Shown here: positions 24,019-37,270 of the stretch, one piece after another
How the letters are laid out: every line of letters starts with the position of its first letter
How positions within the stretch are numbered: position 1 is the stretch's first letter
Source: Lepidurus packardi
Lineage: Eukaryota; Arthropoda; Branchiopoda; Notostraca; Triopsidae
Direction of reading: 5' to 3'
Assembly: GCA_023053545.1 (NCBI GenBank)
Contig: JAKZAN010000142.1
Coordinates: forward strand, 16,162-80,161
Length of the DNA: 64,000 nt
Notes under the pieces: generated by a model
What the model was told of the DNA's origin: nothing
Seen by the model: only the letters and a program-made list of their open reading frames with translations
The model's database searches: none
Program-made: the position numbers and the translations under genes

Positions 24019-24381
24019 GAGTAGTAATCGAGGACTAGCGAGTAAAGATCAAAGTGGTAATAATAAATGAAAATATGTGTATAAACTTTATACATGTTGC
24101 TTTGTTGTTAGTGCATTTCAGGGTGATTGACCCATAAGCCATGCCATATTCTGAACGTGCCTGCTTAAATTATATTGGCGACACTATTTAGTGCCCCTCT
24201 GCTGCTCAATAGCGATACACCATCAGATTTCTGATTATGCACACCAAGAACCTAGCGCCTGCCGACCACCTCGTTCATTACTCTATCCTATCTGCCATTA
24301 ATACTACAAGCCGGATAGCAAAACATATCAAAATCAAGTTAGTAATATTTTATTTGCAGTAACCCAAGCATCAAGTTCTAA
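24019..24381. promoter_or_regulatory. Shared upstream region of the kinesin and a divergent gene
   Basis: 363 bp between two divergent start codons, AT-rich, no RNA gene recognised. It must contain both promoters; no specific element can be assigned by eye. Confidence 0.4.
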
Positions 24382-25514
24382 ATGGGCAATCAAGCCAATA
24401 CTTCATTCGAAGAGCAATTTTGCAATAACTACACCTTCATCCAGCTCCTCCAAGACCCTAACTTCGGGCTCATCAGAATCTATCGCAAAAACCACATCAA
24501 CTTTGATTATCTCATGCTCTACGACTAATCAACCGCAAACTTTTCGCCATCTATGCGCCAGGAAAGACTCATCCACTTGGCTCATCTCCACCGCACCCCG
24601 CACCCCAACGTGCTCCCCTTGCTTCACTACACTATTTTGCAGGGTACACTAACATTTCTCTTTTGATGATGCAGAAAAACTCAGTTCCTGCAGAGTGTAG
24701 TTTATCCGATTGTACATTGAGTACCAGAACTTCAGCCTGGCGAACCTGATCTAGCACAATGCGCGAATGAGGCTAGTCTTCGAAGTAGACGAAGTGCTGT
24801 ACATCGTGAACTGCGCATTGGGTGTGTACCACTATTTTGAATGTAAGCCAATAGCCATTTCAAAAATAATAATGATCATAATATTCTGTTGTTTGATGGC
24901 AGTTAGCCCTCAAAGCTACGTGGTTTTCGATCAGAACGGCCGAGATGTTCGTCTCCACACTTGGCATCATCTACTTCAGTCCCATCAAGATAGCTCCCAG
25001 TTCCACCACCGCAGATATCTGCGGTGGCTGTTCCGTCACGACTACCCCTACTACTCTAGCCAAACAGCCTCCTTACTAACGAACTATGAACAGGAATCTT
25101 AAAAACGAGCTCAAGAAACTTGTGCTAGAGATAACTCAGCACTACCCTAAACATATTTTACCCAAATACCAACACATACTCTCGAGTATCGACACATCAG
25201 AAAGTATCAGCTAGATCAGACTCCCCCAATCTATCCAAGGATGTCTAGACATGCAGAAGCAGATATATAAACGACCTGAAAGACTCATATCTTAGAGCGA
25301 GGAGGTTCGTAGAATTGAACTCAAAAGCGAGAATAACTCAAGGAATGTCTCAACGAGTACTTCGAAAAACTCTGAAAGGTGCCGGTAATAAAAGAAAAGT
25401 CTGAAGATTCGGTCGAGTTACGAGAGAGGAAACGAGGGTGTAGTGAATCTAAATGAAGAGTGCACATCTAAGAGCGAGAATGCTAACGAGAAGAGACGAA
25501 GACATGTATCGTGA
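24382..25514 (+). CDS. Degenerate protein-kinase-like protein
   Basis: Introns at 24644-24674 (31 nt) and 24843-24906 (64 nt) give 345 residues. MGNQANTSF at the N-terminus could be myristoylated. A kinase-like N-lobe pattern is suggested by YTFIQLLQDP, HPNVLPLLHY and LYIEYQNFSLANLI, and a subdomain-VIII-like TLGIIYFSPIKIA follows. No VAIK lysine, HRD or DFG can be found, so catalysis is unlikely. The C-terminal ~170 residues are helical then basic and Ser-rich (YPKHILPKYQHIL, KNSERCRQQKKSLK). The second acceptor was chosen because it keeps the long C-terminal frame open. It may belong with the pseudokinase at 38.8-40.2 kb. Kinase relationship is moderately supported; gene structure more so. 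Confidence 0.6.
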
Positions 25515-26078
25515 ATATGTTGAGCTGGGCTGGGTGGTGCCTGCATTGATTCGTTGCTTCTGGGTGATTGATTGTTTTTCTAATATATATATGAATTTTC
25601 TTTCGGCTTCATTTCCATTAGACTATAGCAACACGATTAGTTATACTGTATTTAACTACAATATAACTAGTTGCCGTTTCAGTACTCATCTAAGGGAAAC
25701 TAGGCTGTACCCTAACCTACTATCCATGAAGTTTCAACCTAGCCACCCTAACATACTGGGGTCCTCACAATAGAGGCGAAGTAGATATTTACACTTGATA
25801 GTGGTTCTGAGAGGGCCGGGAATTGAACCAGATGGTTTATGAATTTTCTTAATATATATATATCAGGTCCTACTGGAATCAGCAGAGGAAGCTCCGGGTT
25901 CAGCCGCATATTGCGATGCAGGGTGCGGGTTGAGGCCAGAGTTGATATTGTTTTTCTAATAATATACTCCACTATCTCATTTCGTCAAATATCATTCTGC
26001 TCCTAATCGTGGTTTAATCACTGGATAGCTACAATTATTTGTCACTGCATATATTAAATGGTTCTCGCTCTTGATTAG
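25515..26078. other. Intergenic, no gene recognised
   Basis: About 560 bp between two convergent 3' ends. It holds an ATATAT tract near 25850-25863 and a minus-strand open frame (25748-25972) without family signal. A GGTTCAATTCC string on the minus strand near 25815-25835 resembles a tRNA B box but no cloverleaf can be folded around it. Confidence 0.5.
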
Positions 26079-27609
<1,531 letters not shown>

Positions 27610-27715
27610 TGGTCCAAAACTTTCAAATATCAGGGTTTTAATATTAACTTTGGAAATAACATACTAATGTACACAACTAAGAGAAGAGTCAAATCCAGAA
27701 GACTTCAGGGCACCA

Positions 27716-28114
27716 TCACAGGTTCTCGAGCTATTTGTAAGCTTCGTGTAGTTCATCGTCTAGGCTACTTTATAGACTCTCCTTAATAAAAAGGTCAAAT
27801 GCTCTTGAATCGCTCAATATGTAATCATTCTCGGGGAGTTTGTCTATGATTGAAAGGGTTTTGCTTTTGATTTTGGCTAACAAGTCAACAAAACCCATGG
27901 ATAACTGCATAAAGGGTAAATGGTCATTGGGGGCAGTTTTGGGGTCGACTTGGACTGTAGATTTGAGGGTAGTGAGAAGTTCATTATCAATAGGGTCAAC
28001 ATCTTTGTCATCCTTGAGGATGTCGGAGTAAGTGCGGAGTTGCTGTTAGAGAGAATCGACAAGAAGCTGTGCTTGTTGTTAGTTGATGTTGATTTGGTCA
28101 AGGAAGGAGTGCAT
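27716..28114 (-). CDS. Small helical orphan protein
   Basis: 132 residues, single exon, ATG 28114 to TGA 27716-27718. The product is nearly all helical (QQAQLLVDSLQQQL, FVDLLAKIKSKTLSIIDKL, LDDELHEAYKQLENL), suggesting a small coiled-coil subunit of a complex. At least four glutamines are TAA or TAG. I do not recognise a family; prefoldin, Mediator and BLOC/BORC small subunits were considered without a match. It ends 106 bp upstream of the LysRS start and is divergent from the PH-domain kinase (252 bp between starts). Confidence 0.65.
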
Positions 28115-28366
28115 GATGAGGGAGAGTTGGGAAATCGAGGAAAGGAGAAGAAAAGTGTAGGGGTTATTTGAACTGAGAGTATGAATGATAATTGCACACT
28201 GAATGACTGAAGAATGGTATGTCTAGTTTGGATGATGGATTTTATAACTACAGTCACAGAAAATAAATATAATGGCTATTTACCTTCTCATCAATAATCG
28301 CAGAATTATTTCATTTTACAATCCTTCAATATCATTACACCCCTACTAACTAACTACTCAAACCAT

Positions 28367-29897
28367 ATGGAAAATATCCTTGGTCTTCTTGGAAAGCCTA
28401 AACTCTTCAAAATACTCGAGGACGAGTCCATCCTCACCCGCATGCCACTGGTCTTCTCGTCCCGATTCTCTAAAACCAAAGAGGCTCCTGCAGAAAAGAC
28501 ACGCGAACTCAGACTTTTTAACACCGCCATAGTCATGCTGAAGCAGGGCTCCAACACCCTCAAAAGTATCGATCTTTCGTTCGACCTCTCCTTCGAAATC
28601 ATCCGAGACACCGAGAAATCAGAAGGGCAGGTATAATTTCCTCATTTTCATGTTACTTTAAAATTTGTTGTGGTATGCAGGAGGAATATCGTAAAATTGG
28701 TAAGCCTGTGGGTGTCAGACTCAAATCAGAGCAGTTCCAAGTATTGGAACTTTTCTCAGACACCCCTCTTGAGCTCGAAAGATGGGAGCAAGAACTCTGC
28801 AGAAGAATCAATCAAAGAGGCTTCCATTAACTTTTTCGAGCTATGAAAAGAGTCGGGAAAGGCAACTTCGCCTCAGTATATCTCGGATAAAGGTTAAGGG
28901 ATGGAAAACATTTCGCGATCAAAGCTTTCGCAAAGGAAGCCACCTATTCTCAGGAGAATGGTAGAGCAGGACTGATCAACGAAATAAAAATCAATCGCAT
29001 GTTCGATCATCCCAACCTCATGAAAATGGAAGGAGTGTTCGAAAGCGATAATTCACTTTACATAGTACTGGAATATGTTGGTGGCCAGCAACTCTTCAAT
29101 AAACTCCAAGTCAAGTATAAGTTCAACGAAGCCGAAGTCAAGTTCACAATGCGGGGGCTACTGCAGGGTGTAGCAGAGATGGCACGTCGTAACGTCATCC
29201 ATCGGGATCTCAAACCCGAAAACATCATGTTTCGTGAGGATGGCAGAGAAGTGGTCATAGTGGACTTTGGACTGGCTACCGTAGCTGACTAAAAACACTA
29301 CTTGTTCGTTCGTTGTGGGACTCCAGGGTACGTCGCACCGGAGATCATCAACATCAAGGACATGAACAGCAAGAGCCACCCAATCGCCGATGTGTTCAGT
29401 CTCGGCTGCATTTTCTACCATCTGCTTTTTGGTAGAAATCTATTTCCAGGACGCAACTTTAATGAAGTGCTGGTACAGAACCGTGAGTGTGACTTTGTCC
29501 TAGATGGACCTGAGTACGACAACATCCCTTTCGCAGGTATGCTTCATTGATGTTTATTCTCCGATATATACTTGCAGCTGCTGACCTTCTACGGAAAATG
29601 CTTCAAAAGCAGCCAGAGCTGCGGGTCTCAGCGGCTGAGGCACTGCGGCATCCATACTTCGTGGAGACTATAAAATACACTCCCAAGATCAAGCTGAAGG
29701 ACAGTGCGAGTCTGCCTTCAGACTTAGTGAACCAGAACAACGAGCCTAACTTCAAACTGATCGTCAAAGAACCACGCGAGAATAATAATTAGGATAAAAA
29801 TATGAAGGAAATAGGCAAGCAGCTCAATGGGGTCCGAATAGTCGTCCCAGAAAAAGTAGTCATCAATGGACACCCTAAAGTCTCCCAGCATCATTGA
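28367..29897 (+). CDS. Ser/Thr kinase with N-terminal PH-like domain
   Basis: 479 residues; introns at 28631-28680 (50 nt) and 29537-29577 (41 nt). Residues 1-135 have the strand pattern and closing helix of a pleckstrin-homology domain (SILTRMPLVFSSRFS, ELRLFNTAIVMLK, FQVLELFSDTPLELERWEQE), implying phosphoinositide or membrane recruitment. A complete kinase domain follows: GKGNFASVYLG, FAIKAFAKE, YIVLEYVGGQQL, HRDLKPEN at ~262, DFGLA, CGTPGYVAPE, DVFSLGCIFYHL. An acidic-residue-poor tail of ~75 residues follows. The layout recalls AKT/PDK1-type AGC kinases in reverse similarity, but the catalytic core is CAMK-like; CDPK EF-hands are absent. Ciliates have many such PH-kinase proteins, from general knowledge of the group. 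Confidence 0.9.
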
Positions 29898-29953
29898 CCA
29901 TTCCTTTTTTATTATAATTGTTTATACCCTTTTGCAACTCATGAATCCAAGAC

Positions 29954-32900
29954 TCACTCCTCCTTTTCTGACTCTTCACTCTTCAATGCTTCCTCGATTG
30001 CCTCTGCTTCGCGTTCATAGCCTTCGTCATTTTTTAAGGGCCCTGCATCACCACTCATGCGATCGTACTCGCTTAAAGGCTTTTTCCCTTCCATTAGATC
30101 TCTATAACGTCTTAGAGCTCGACTTTTGTGGAAGCAGTCATATTTATTTTAAAACTACGCAAGGTTGACCTGTATCTTTTTGCCATCAGTGCGTCCCAAT
30201 TGCCCGGTCACCTTGTTTTCGAGTTACTGGCGCTTTTTACCGGTGAGTTATGCGTGGAGTTTCCTGAGATATTCGCGACGACGTTTGTCCTCTGCCTCCA
30301 TTTCTGCACGTTCACGATGCACGACAGCAGCATTTCTCTCTTTTATGAGTTTGGATTTATTGGCAAAGGGAATTTCTTCGAACTTCTTGACCTTCTGAAA
30401 CAAAGTTTTATGATCTGGATCGTCTAATAAATCTTGGAATTCGATTTCGTCTAGCCTCTATAGAATCTCCTCATCGCTCAGGGAAGTCGGATCCACTTTT
30501 TACTGAGATGTGGGCTGGAAGTTGCGACGTTTCTGTCTTTTCTCCTCCTGTTCTTTCACAAACTGAGCAATCCTCTACGCTTCTTTCTCCTGACGCCTGC
30601 GCCGACCGTCCTCAGCATTTGGGTCTGGCTGGTAGTTTTTGTTGATCTCTGGCTTGAAAGTGACTTTGCCGATCTGCCTGAGGAGATCTTCCTGTTGTTT
30701 TTTTTCCTGCTCCTCCTTCCTCTTCTTTTATTTAAGGATTTCCTCTTTTTTCTTGTTCTTATCACCCAGCTCCCTCCTCTCTGACTCTATTTCTGCTTGT
30801 TTCTTCTTTTCTGCCTCTTCCATCTTCCTAAGCTTCTCTTTGATTTTTTCCCTCTTTTCGCTCTCTACTGCTGATGGATCATCAGGATACAAGCCTTCGG
30901 GCACATCGAAGTTTGCTGTGCCCTTATTTTTCTTTCGTTTCTTGCGCTCTTAGGCCATGACTTCTTCGTACTTTTTGTTCATGTCGATATCGACCTCGGC
31001 CACCTTCATAATGTTATCCTCCAGCGACTGCTATCGCTGATGTCTTGTCTGTGCTTATTTTAAGGCCTTGGCGATTTTGTCTCTTTCGTAAAATGAAAAC
31101 GGTTTCTCCGTTTCCATGGTCTTTTTCTTGGATAACTGCTTATTCATCTGGCTCTTCTTTCTTCTTTATTCCTATAGTTTCTATAGTCTAGGCTCCAATA
31201 TTTATTTCGGCAGTTGCACCACCTTTGCTCCTTGCACCAACTACGCAAACTCTTTCTTACCACTGCCTTAGTTATCAATTTATCGGACCTTCAGCAGATC
31301 AGTGATTTCAAATGGCTAAGGTACAGTGTAATTATGAGTTCTTTGCAGTAGTTCTGCTTTGGCATTGAGTTGCGAAGCTCTTTGTTGGATCGCGATCCCA
31401 GCTTAATCCTGGAGATTCTTGCGATTTTGAAGGCTTTTGACAGCATCATTAACCTTTAGGGATAATTTCTCCTTCTCTACTTCTCTTACTTTTTTTCGAG
31501 CTTCGATAGATTACCCAGACCAGCCAAGGGGTCTTCCTCGTCTCGAAAAAAAGTGTTTAAGTTCTGGCCAGCACACATAATCGTCAGCCTCTTTTAAAAT
31601 CCTCTTCAGGACCATTGAAATCGTTTCGAGGGGCAGCTGTGTTTCGACACTATCGATACGAGCCATCTCTTCTTTGATGATTCTGACCTGGGGGTCGCTT
31701 CTAGCAGCATCCACAAAATCAACAGTGCATACATAATCCTGGTAGACGCGAGGAATCGTATTAAATAGGTCTTGTAGTATCTGCAGTTCTTCGAGCCCGA
31801 TATCGTATATTTTGGACTATGGGGATGATGCTTTTGGGGGAATATGAGCTTATGATATTCTGACTTTCTGCCAGTGTTCAAAGTAGTCAATGAACTGGGC
31901 AAAGGTTATGAACTCCTTAGCGAGTTTAAGCGTTGGGTTCTTTTATCTGTGATAGTCAGCTAGAATGAGGTTGAAAAGCTGCCTTAGAGTAATTGTTTTG
32001 TTTACCACTTAGATACGCAGAGCAGGCTGATCCAGAATCTTTATCACAAACGAATCCGAAAGCAATAAGTTGATTAGTTACTCGCGCTTGACGATCTTCT
32101 AGTCTGCACTATCCAGAACTGTGAATACTTCTTCAAACCTTTTCAGCTCATAGTCAGTTATCAAAAGACTATTAAAGGCGCCAGACCCATTTACTTTTGT
32201 AGATTACCCGCCGTCCGCCTCTACCAGCTATATTTTGGGGTGCACCAGTGATCTTTGAAGGACCATCAGATGGAGACATTCCTCGAATTCAAGGATACCC
32301 TTTCTTTTCGCTGGAAAGGATTCGATATCGGTGTAGAACCATTTGGAGTCTATTTGGAATTCTTTCAGAATGATAGGACTGGCTGTGATGTAGTCGAAGA
32401 GTTCCTGCTGGGAGATGACTCCCCGATTCTGCTTGTCGATCTCCTTGAAAATATACTTGACAATGAATCTGTCGTTTTTGGAGAGGATGATTTTGTCTAG
32501 CCCATACTGTTGTTTGAGGGATTCTTATGTGCTTCTTTCAATTGTCATAGTTTTTTCCTGCTTGCTTTTATCGGGTAGCTATATGTTTAGGCCCCCCGAT
32601 TCTTTTGACATCAGCACTATCTTCTCATGACTCCTAGATTTTTAAGTTTTCCTTTGTCTATATTTATCCCAGTCGGGTGTGAATAATGCCTCTCTGACTG
32701 CACTCTTGATGGCTTTGTTCGCCAACTTCTCCACCTTATACTATCGAAATTTCGCATCATACTCTGCCAGTTTCGGATCCATTTTCTTGCGCTCCTAAAA
32801 CAGTCTCTACAGTTCCTCTTCACCTATTTCAGGTTTTTTGCCAGCTTTATCTTTATTGGGTGAGTTTCGAGTCGGGTCTTGGAGTAACGAATAAACCATT

Positions 32901-33520
32901 TCTTTTCCAGAGATTTGGCGCTAGGTGTCTTTTCCGAAAAGTCCTTATTGATTAGATGCCTTTCCAGGATCCAACAGAGGTCTGACTCTTTATTTTTTTT
33001 CGAAGTATTTCTACTAGATAGACCTCATGGCTTATCTGTGTGCATGCAACTTGGCTTCAATGTTCTCCAGTGTCAAAGCTTCCAATGAAGATGTTACATG
33101 TATGACCTATTGTTTCCTACTCCATTAGTCACAGATCATCAGATTTTCTTGGACTCTACCCATGACTAATTTTTCTCTATTGCCTTTGAGCTGATCGATT
33201 TTTGCTTAGATTTCATTGATTACTGCCCTTGATGTTGTTTTTTCATGTATCTGGGTCCCAATGCCCGGCGTTTGCACTAAATCCTTTGCTGAATTTTGTG
33301 TATTAATGACATCTAAGCGATTTAGTATGTACTCTGTAGTTATGGGGTTAGTGTTGGATGTGTGTGCCGGATGTATATTTTTGGGGTTTCTTATTTGGGA
33401 GGAAGCAAATATTTTTGATGCTTTAAGAGGCAATACAACTGGTTGGAGCTAATGAGATTGTAAAGGTAGTGCCGAAACCTTGGCGAGAGACTGTGAAGAT
33501 TTGGTGGCAGTATTGCGCAT
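29954..33520 (-). CDS. Large EF-hand and coiled-coil protein
   Basis: One uninterrupted frame of 1188 codons, ATG 33518-33520 to TGA 29954-29956, 56 bp from the convergent PH-kinase. Residues ~1-210 are polar with helices (LNRLDVINTQN, LEALTLENIEAKL). An EF-hand-like segment at ~395-425 reads FKEIDKQNRGVISQQELFDY, where the loop DKQNRGVISQQE fits a Ca2+ loop reasonably; a second, weaker one follows (FEEVFTVLDSADQKIVKREQ). The C-terminal half is a long charged coiled coil (KEKLRKMEEAEKKKQAEIE, KEQEEKRQKRRNF). Composition suits a ciliary or cytoskeletal structural protein; that is inference. No homologue name can be given. Confidence 0.82.
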
Positions 33521-33701
33521 GGGAGAAGCCTGGAAGCGGAAGTAAGACAAAAATACAAAATTAGAGAGGGATCAATGTGGGCGATGAAGAATAACTTTAT
33601 ATTACTGTTCGGGTAAAAAGGCAGTAGTACACATGTGGTGCATTGGTTGTCCAGCCTCTTTATAAATTTAAATATTTTTTAAAATCCACAAGTCACACCT
33701 C

Positions 33702-34920
33702 ATGAACCCAGATATCAAGAAAAGGTATCTCGACGCCTTCAAAGCCCAGTCCAAGACCATATAGCTACTCCAGACCCTTCATGCAGAAAAACTCTGGAAC
33801 GAACTCTCTAATGAAACACTCAAGCTTCTCTTTGCCCCCGATGTCAAAGGAAAAGTCATGCTCGATTTCTACAAAGATTTCGTCTCGACCTTCGAGAACA
33901 GCATCGACCCCATCAAGCTTATCAAGATCGTCAGAGAAAGCATCAGCACTCTTTCTAGTACTTTTAAATTGCTATCTATATCTAACCAAATAGACAAGGA
34001 TAAACTTGATTTCCTGCAAGGCTTCCAAAGGACGGCTCCCTTGTCAGATCAGTCAAAGCTGGTTGTAAGGGCCTTGGAAGGGCTGTGCTACGTAGAGATT
34101 GAAAACACCAAATGTCTGACGATTCTGGAATCCATTCGCAAACACATCGACTCCCACAAAGACATCGAGAAGTTTGTGTATTCTACATTTTACGAGTTCA
34201 GCTTCAAATACTACCGATCTAAGTCCAAGTTCAAACTGTTCTATACTAATGCCCTACAATACCTGGCTTATACGCCAAGTCAGGAAATCAGTGAGGATGA
34301 TAAGATAAATCTTAGCTTCGAAATGGGAAAGAGCGTGCTTCTTTCGCAGGAGATCTACAATTTCTCCTAACTCTTGGACCAGCGATTACTGAGATCACTA
34401 CTTGAGAACGAGACTACACGGTGGTGTTTCCAATTGCTGGATATTTTCAACAAAGGTAATGTGCAAGCTTTCCAGAACTTCTTAAAATCACCCCCTAAGG
34501 ACGCTGAAGTAATAAAAAATAAACAACATAAATCTACTGCTTCAATTATGTGTATTTTAGGTCTTCATTAGTGCCAATCGATTGACCCTTGAACAGAAAA
34601 TCAGGATCATGGCTTTCCTTGAGCAACTCTTCAATCTACCCAAGAATGATCGGGTACTTTCATTTGACAAGATAGCCAACCACGCAATCATTACTCAGGA
34701 CGATGTCGAAATGGTAGTGATGAGAACTATGGCATTGGGGCTTACCAAGGGAGGCATTGACCAACTGAAGAAGACTGTGACTATCACCTGGGTGGCTCCT
34801 AAGGTTTTAGAGGTAGATAGAGTGAAAGTGATGGAGGAGAAATTTGGGTAATGGAGTGAAGGATTGGAGAAACTTGTGAAGCTGATCGAAAATCCGGTTG
34901 AACAGGATGTTGAGGCATGA
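33702..34920 (+). CDS. PSMD13: 26S proteasome lid subunit Rpn9
   Basis: Scaffold subunit of the 19S regulatory particle lid. About 376 residues with an intron at 34509-34560 (52 nt) and a probable 36-nt intron at 33958-33993 (in phase, so unspliced sequence would also stay open). The N-terminal helical repeats (LWNELSNETLKLLFAPDVKG, FYEFSFKYYRSKSKFKLFY) lead to a C-terminal PCI winged helix: RLTLEQKIRIMAFLEQLF, RVLSFDKIANHAIITQDDVE, VVMRTMALGLTKGGIDQLKK and TWVAPKVLEVDRVKVM. These match PSMD13 in order and spacing, and length is near the ~376 of animal Rpn9. It is divergent from the EF-hand gene with 181 bp between starts. Confidence 0.94.
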
Positions 34921-35108
34921 TGATTGAGAGGAAACAGACTTTGAAGGGATGCACAAAAATATGTTTTGGGTTTGTATAATCTGTATTCATTTGGAAATCT
35001 CTGTATGAGGCTCGTTATAGCTTATTAACTGGCCTGGGATGGAAGCCTGACTGGATTTTGGGGTCGCTACAGCAAATATACTTTAATTATAATTTTCCAC
35101 ATCCACAG

Positions 35109-35975
35109 ATGGAAACATTCCATAGTCGCATCTCTGGCTGTTTTTTCCCCCATGATTATACCTCCGTCCATCAACCTACTTGCGCCTTCATCGCTTATCG
35201 CAGTACGATGTTAACCCTCGCACTAACCCACATCGCTGCCATGTCCTTGCTTGACTTCAGATTCTATGCGTAATGCTCACCCTTTCAACTCTTCAGCCTC
35301 TAATACCTAACCAACTGGGGATTTCTGCTCACTATCAGTTACTTTTTCTAGTCCTTTGTTGAGAGTCTGTACTTCAAAAAGTACTATCGAATTCACGAGG
35401 TTAAGACCTGGAAACTAACTCATATATTTTTCCTTAACACTCTTATTATTGAAGTTGTGATTACTGTGGTTTATTGGGTGCTCCTTTTTCCCAACCAGAA
35501 TGCGTCTCACCCTTATGAGTCTGTCCTAGACTGGTACAGAATCCTCAGTACTCACGTTATCCCCCTATCTCTTCTGCTAGTGGAGTTCGCTGTGACAAAT
35601 TATGGACCTTGGAACTGTTGGCCGCTGCTTGTCAGCGCTTTCACATTGCTTGCCTACCTGGTGGTGAACTACTTTTACTCAGTTCGTAATTTTAATCATT
35701 TTAACAAGGCAGACGTGAGAGTAATCTATTAAGTAATTAACTATAGGAGCTTTTGGACTGCAGTCTATATATTGGGCATCACTGTTCTTATGTTGGTTAG
35801 CTTTGGCGTTTTCAGGACTCTGTTCTGGTTAATAAAGGAAAAGCAGACCTTGGCCGTACTTCAAAAGACCCCAGAAGCATAGCAAGGCTAATAAATGTTC
35901 ACAGTAAACAAACTACGACGCGTAAATCCGCAGTAGTTGGCAGACAGTCCACAACATATTCATATTAATAAATGA
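35109..35975 (+). CDS. AIG1/FAR-17a-like multi-pass membrane protein
   Basis: 288 residues with about six hydrophobic spans. Order and motifs resemble the AIG1/ADTRP family: YLTNWGFLLTISYFFQSF in the first half and STHVIPLSLLLVEFAV in the second, which carry the Thr and His that are catalytic in animal AIG1 (hydrolysis of fatty-acid esters of hydroxy fatty acids). Whether this copy is an enzyme is inference. The loop YRIHEVKTWKLTH and the tail NKLRRVNPQQLAD are cytosolic-looking. Single exon from ATG 35109; the frame is open further upstream but without another ATG close by. It ends 60 bp from the convergent amidinotransferase gene. Confidence 0.6.
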
Positions 35976-36035
35976 TCTACGGTTATTATTTGGGTCCCTA
36001 CTTAACGACTGCTCAGAATATATGAATGTGAGGTA

Positions 36036-36977
36036 TCAGTCCGTGCGAGTGTTCTCCAGAAAGATCTCCGCTACCATACATCTCGCGCTACCGCCACCAA
36101 CTTCCTCGATGACCTGTAAAGGGAAAACAACAAAAAGGTCCACATGCTTTTCAAGGACTTCATGTTGCTGTTGGGTGAATCCTCGGTTTGCCTTTTCACT
36201 GAGAATCAAAACCTTCTTTCCTTCTTGATTTTTAACCAAAAGAATGTTTGCACAGAAATCTTGTTAGGCCTGTTTTGCCGATATTTCTATCACTTCTCTG
36301 TCTTGTCTTAGCATTTAGAGAATTCTTTAGCGGTCCTTTTCCACAACTGACTGGGGGGATATCACAGCAAATGTATCCCCAATACTCAGCATCACGTTAG
36401 TGTGGTAAAAAGGTTGTCCACTTATCGACTGCGTTTCGAACACAACAGAAGTATAGCCTGCATTGGCACCAAAATCCTCCAAAGACGATTAGGCTCGTTG
36501 GCTCTTGTTGATAAAGACCCTTTTGAACTTACGGTCGAAAATTAGGACTCCCGTTCCTTCGATAACACTTTTGCTCCAGGATCTAACACCCAATACCTCG
36601 AAGCCGAAGCCAGTTAATAGAGGTAAGATTTCAGTGATCTGCAATTTCTCAAGGGTGCGGGAACTGTTACGCATTCTGAACAGCCATATGTTATGGGAGT
36701 CTGTGGCAAACCAATTGTTTGGGAAAACGGCATCAGGAGTATGGATATCATTCATTTCAGGAAAATGTCTTTTGTCGAACACCACTACTTGGACTCCAGC
36801 CTTACTCAGAGTATCCACTGATTTTTAGAACTCTGCAAGAGCCCGATCCCGAACATCGCCTAAGTTCTTCATAAATTCATTGTCAGAAGCTGTGTCAGGA
36901 TTGTAAGCGAAGTCAACAGGCGCTACCATGAGTACAGCCTTAGCGAGAGGGTGGGTGTAGGGGTGATTGGGTTGCAT
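36036..36977 (-). CDS. CtlX-type amidinotransferase/deiminase
   Basis: Guanidino-group-modifying enzyme fold (PF02274 family), 313 residues, single exon. Motifs in order: VLMVAPVDFAYNPDTASDNE, DIHTPDAVFPNNWFATDSH (substrate-binding PDxxFxxNW), VIEGTGVLIFDR, FYHTNVMLSIGD (catalytic His) and a C-terminal GGGSARCMVAEI with the nucleophilic Cys at ~300. This set fits the bacterial-type CtlX group (citrulline/arginine-related hydrolases) better than dimethylarginase or arginine deiminase. Substrate uncertain. The only eukaryotic features are the TAA/TAG glutamines, showing it is adapted to this genome's code. Such genes are widespread in bacteria, so ancient transfer is possible. Confidence 0.88.
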
Positions 36978-37270
36978 TTGAAGGCTGATGAGGTAGTGTA
37001 GCTAAATGCGCAGCGATTTATGAAAAATGATTATAAAGGCGGTAGTAGTCAAAACTAGGCAAGGAAAGTTAAAGGAGTTAGAACATAAAATGGGATAAAC
37101 GCAAGCAAAAGAATGAAGAATATTTTCTTTTGCCTAACCTAAGGAAGGGGTGCCGAGTTATTAATCGACTGGTGGTTCTGTGGTGGTGGCTGCCTGGAAT
37201 TATAAAGGAACATCCAAATAAGGTGTCAATATACACAAATATAAACACACTTACACACCACCACTCTTTC

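Noticed and set aside
25809-25840. tRNA-like B box (GGTTCAATTCC) on the minus strand
   Set aside because: The T-stem has a mismatch and no matching acceptor or A box lies upstream at tRNA distance.
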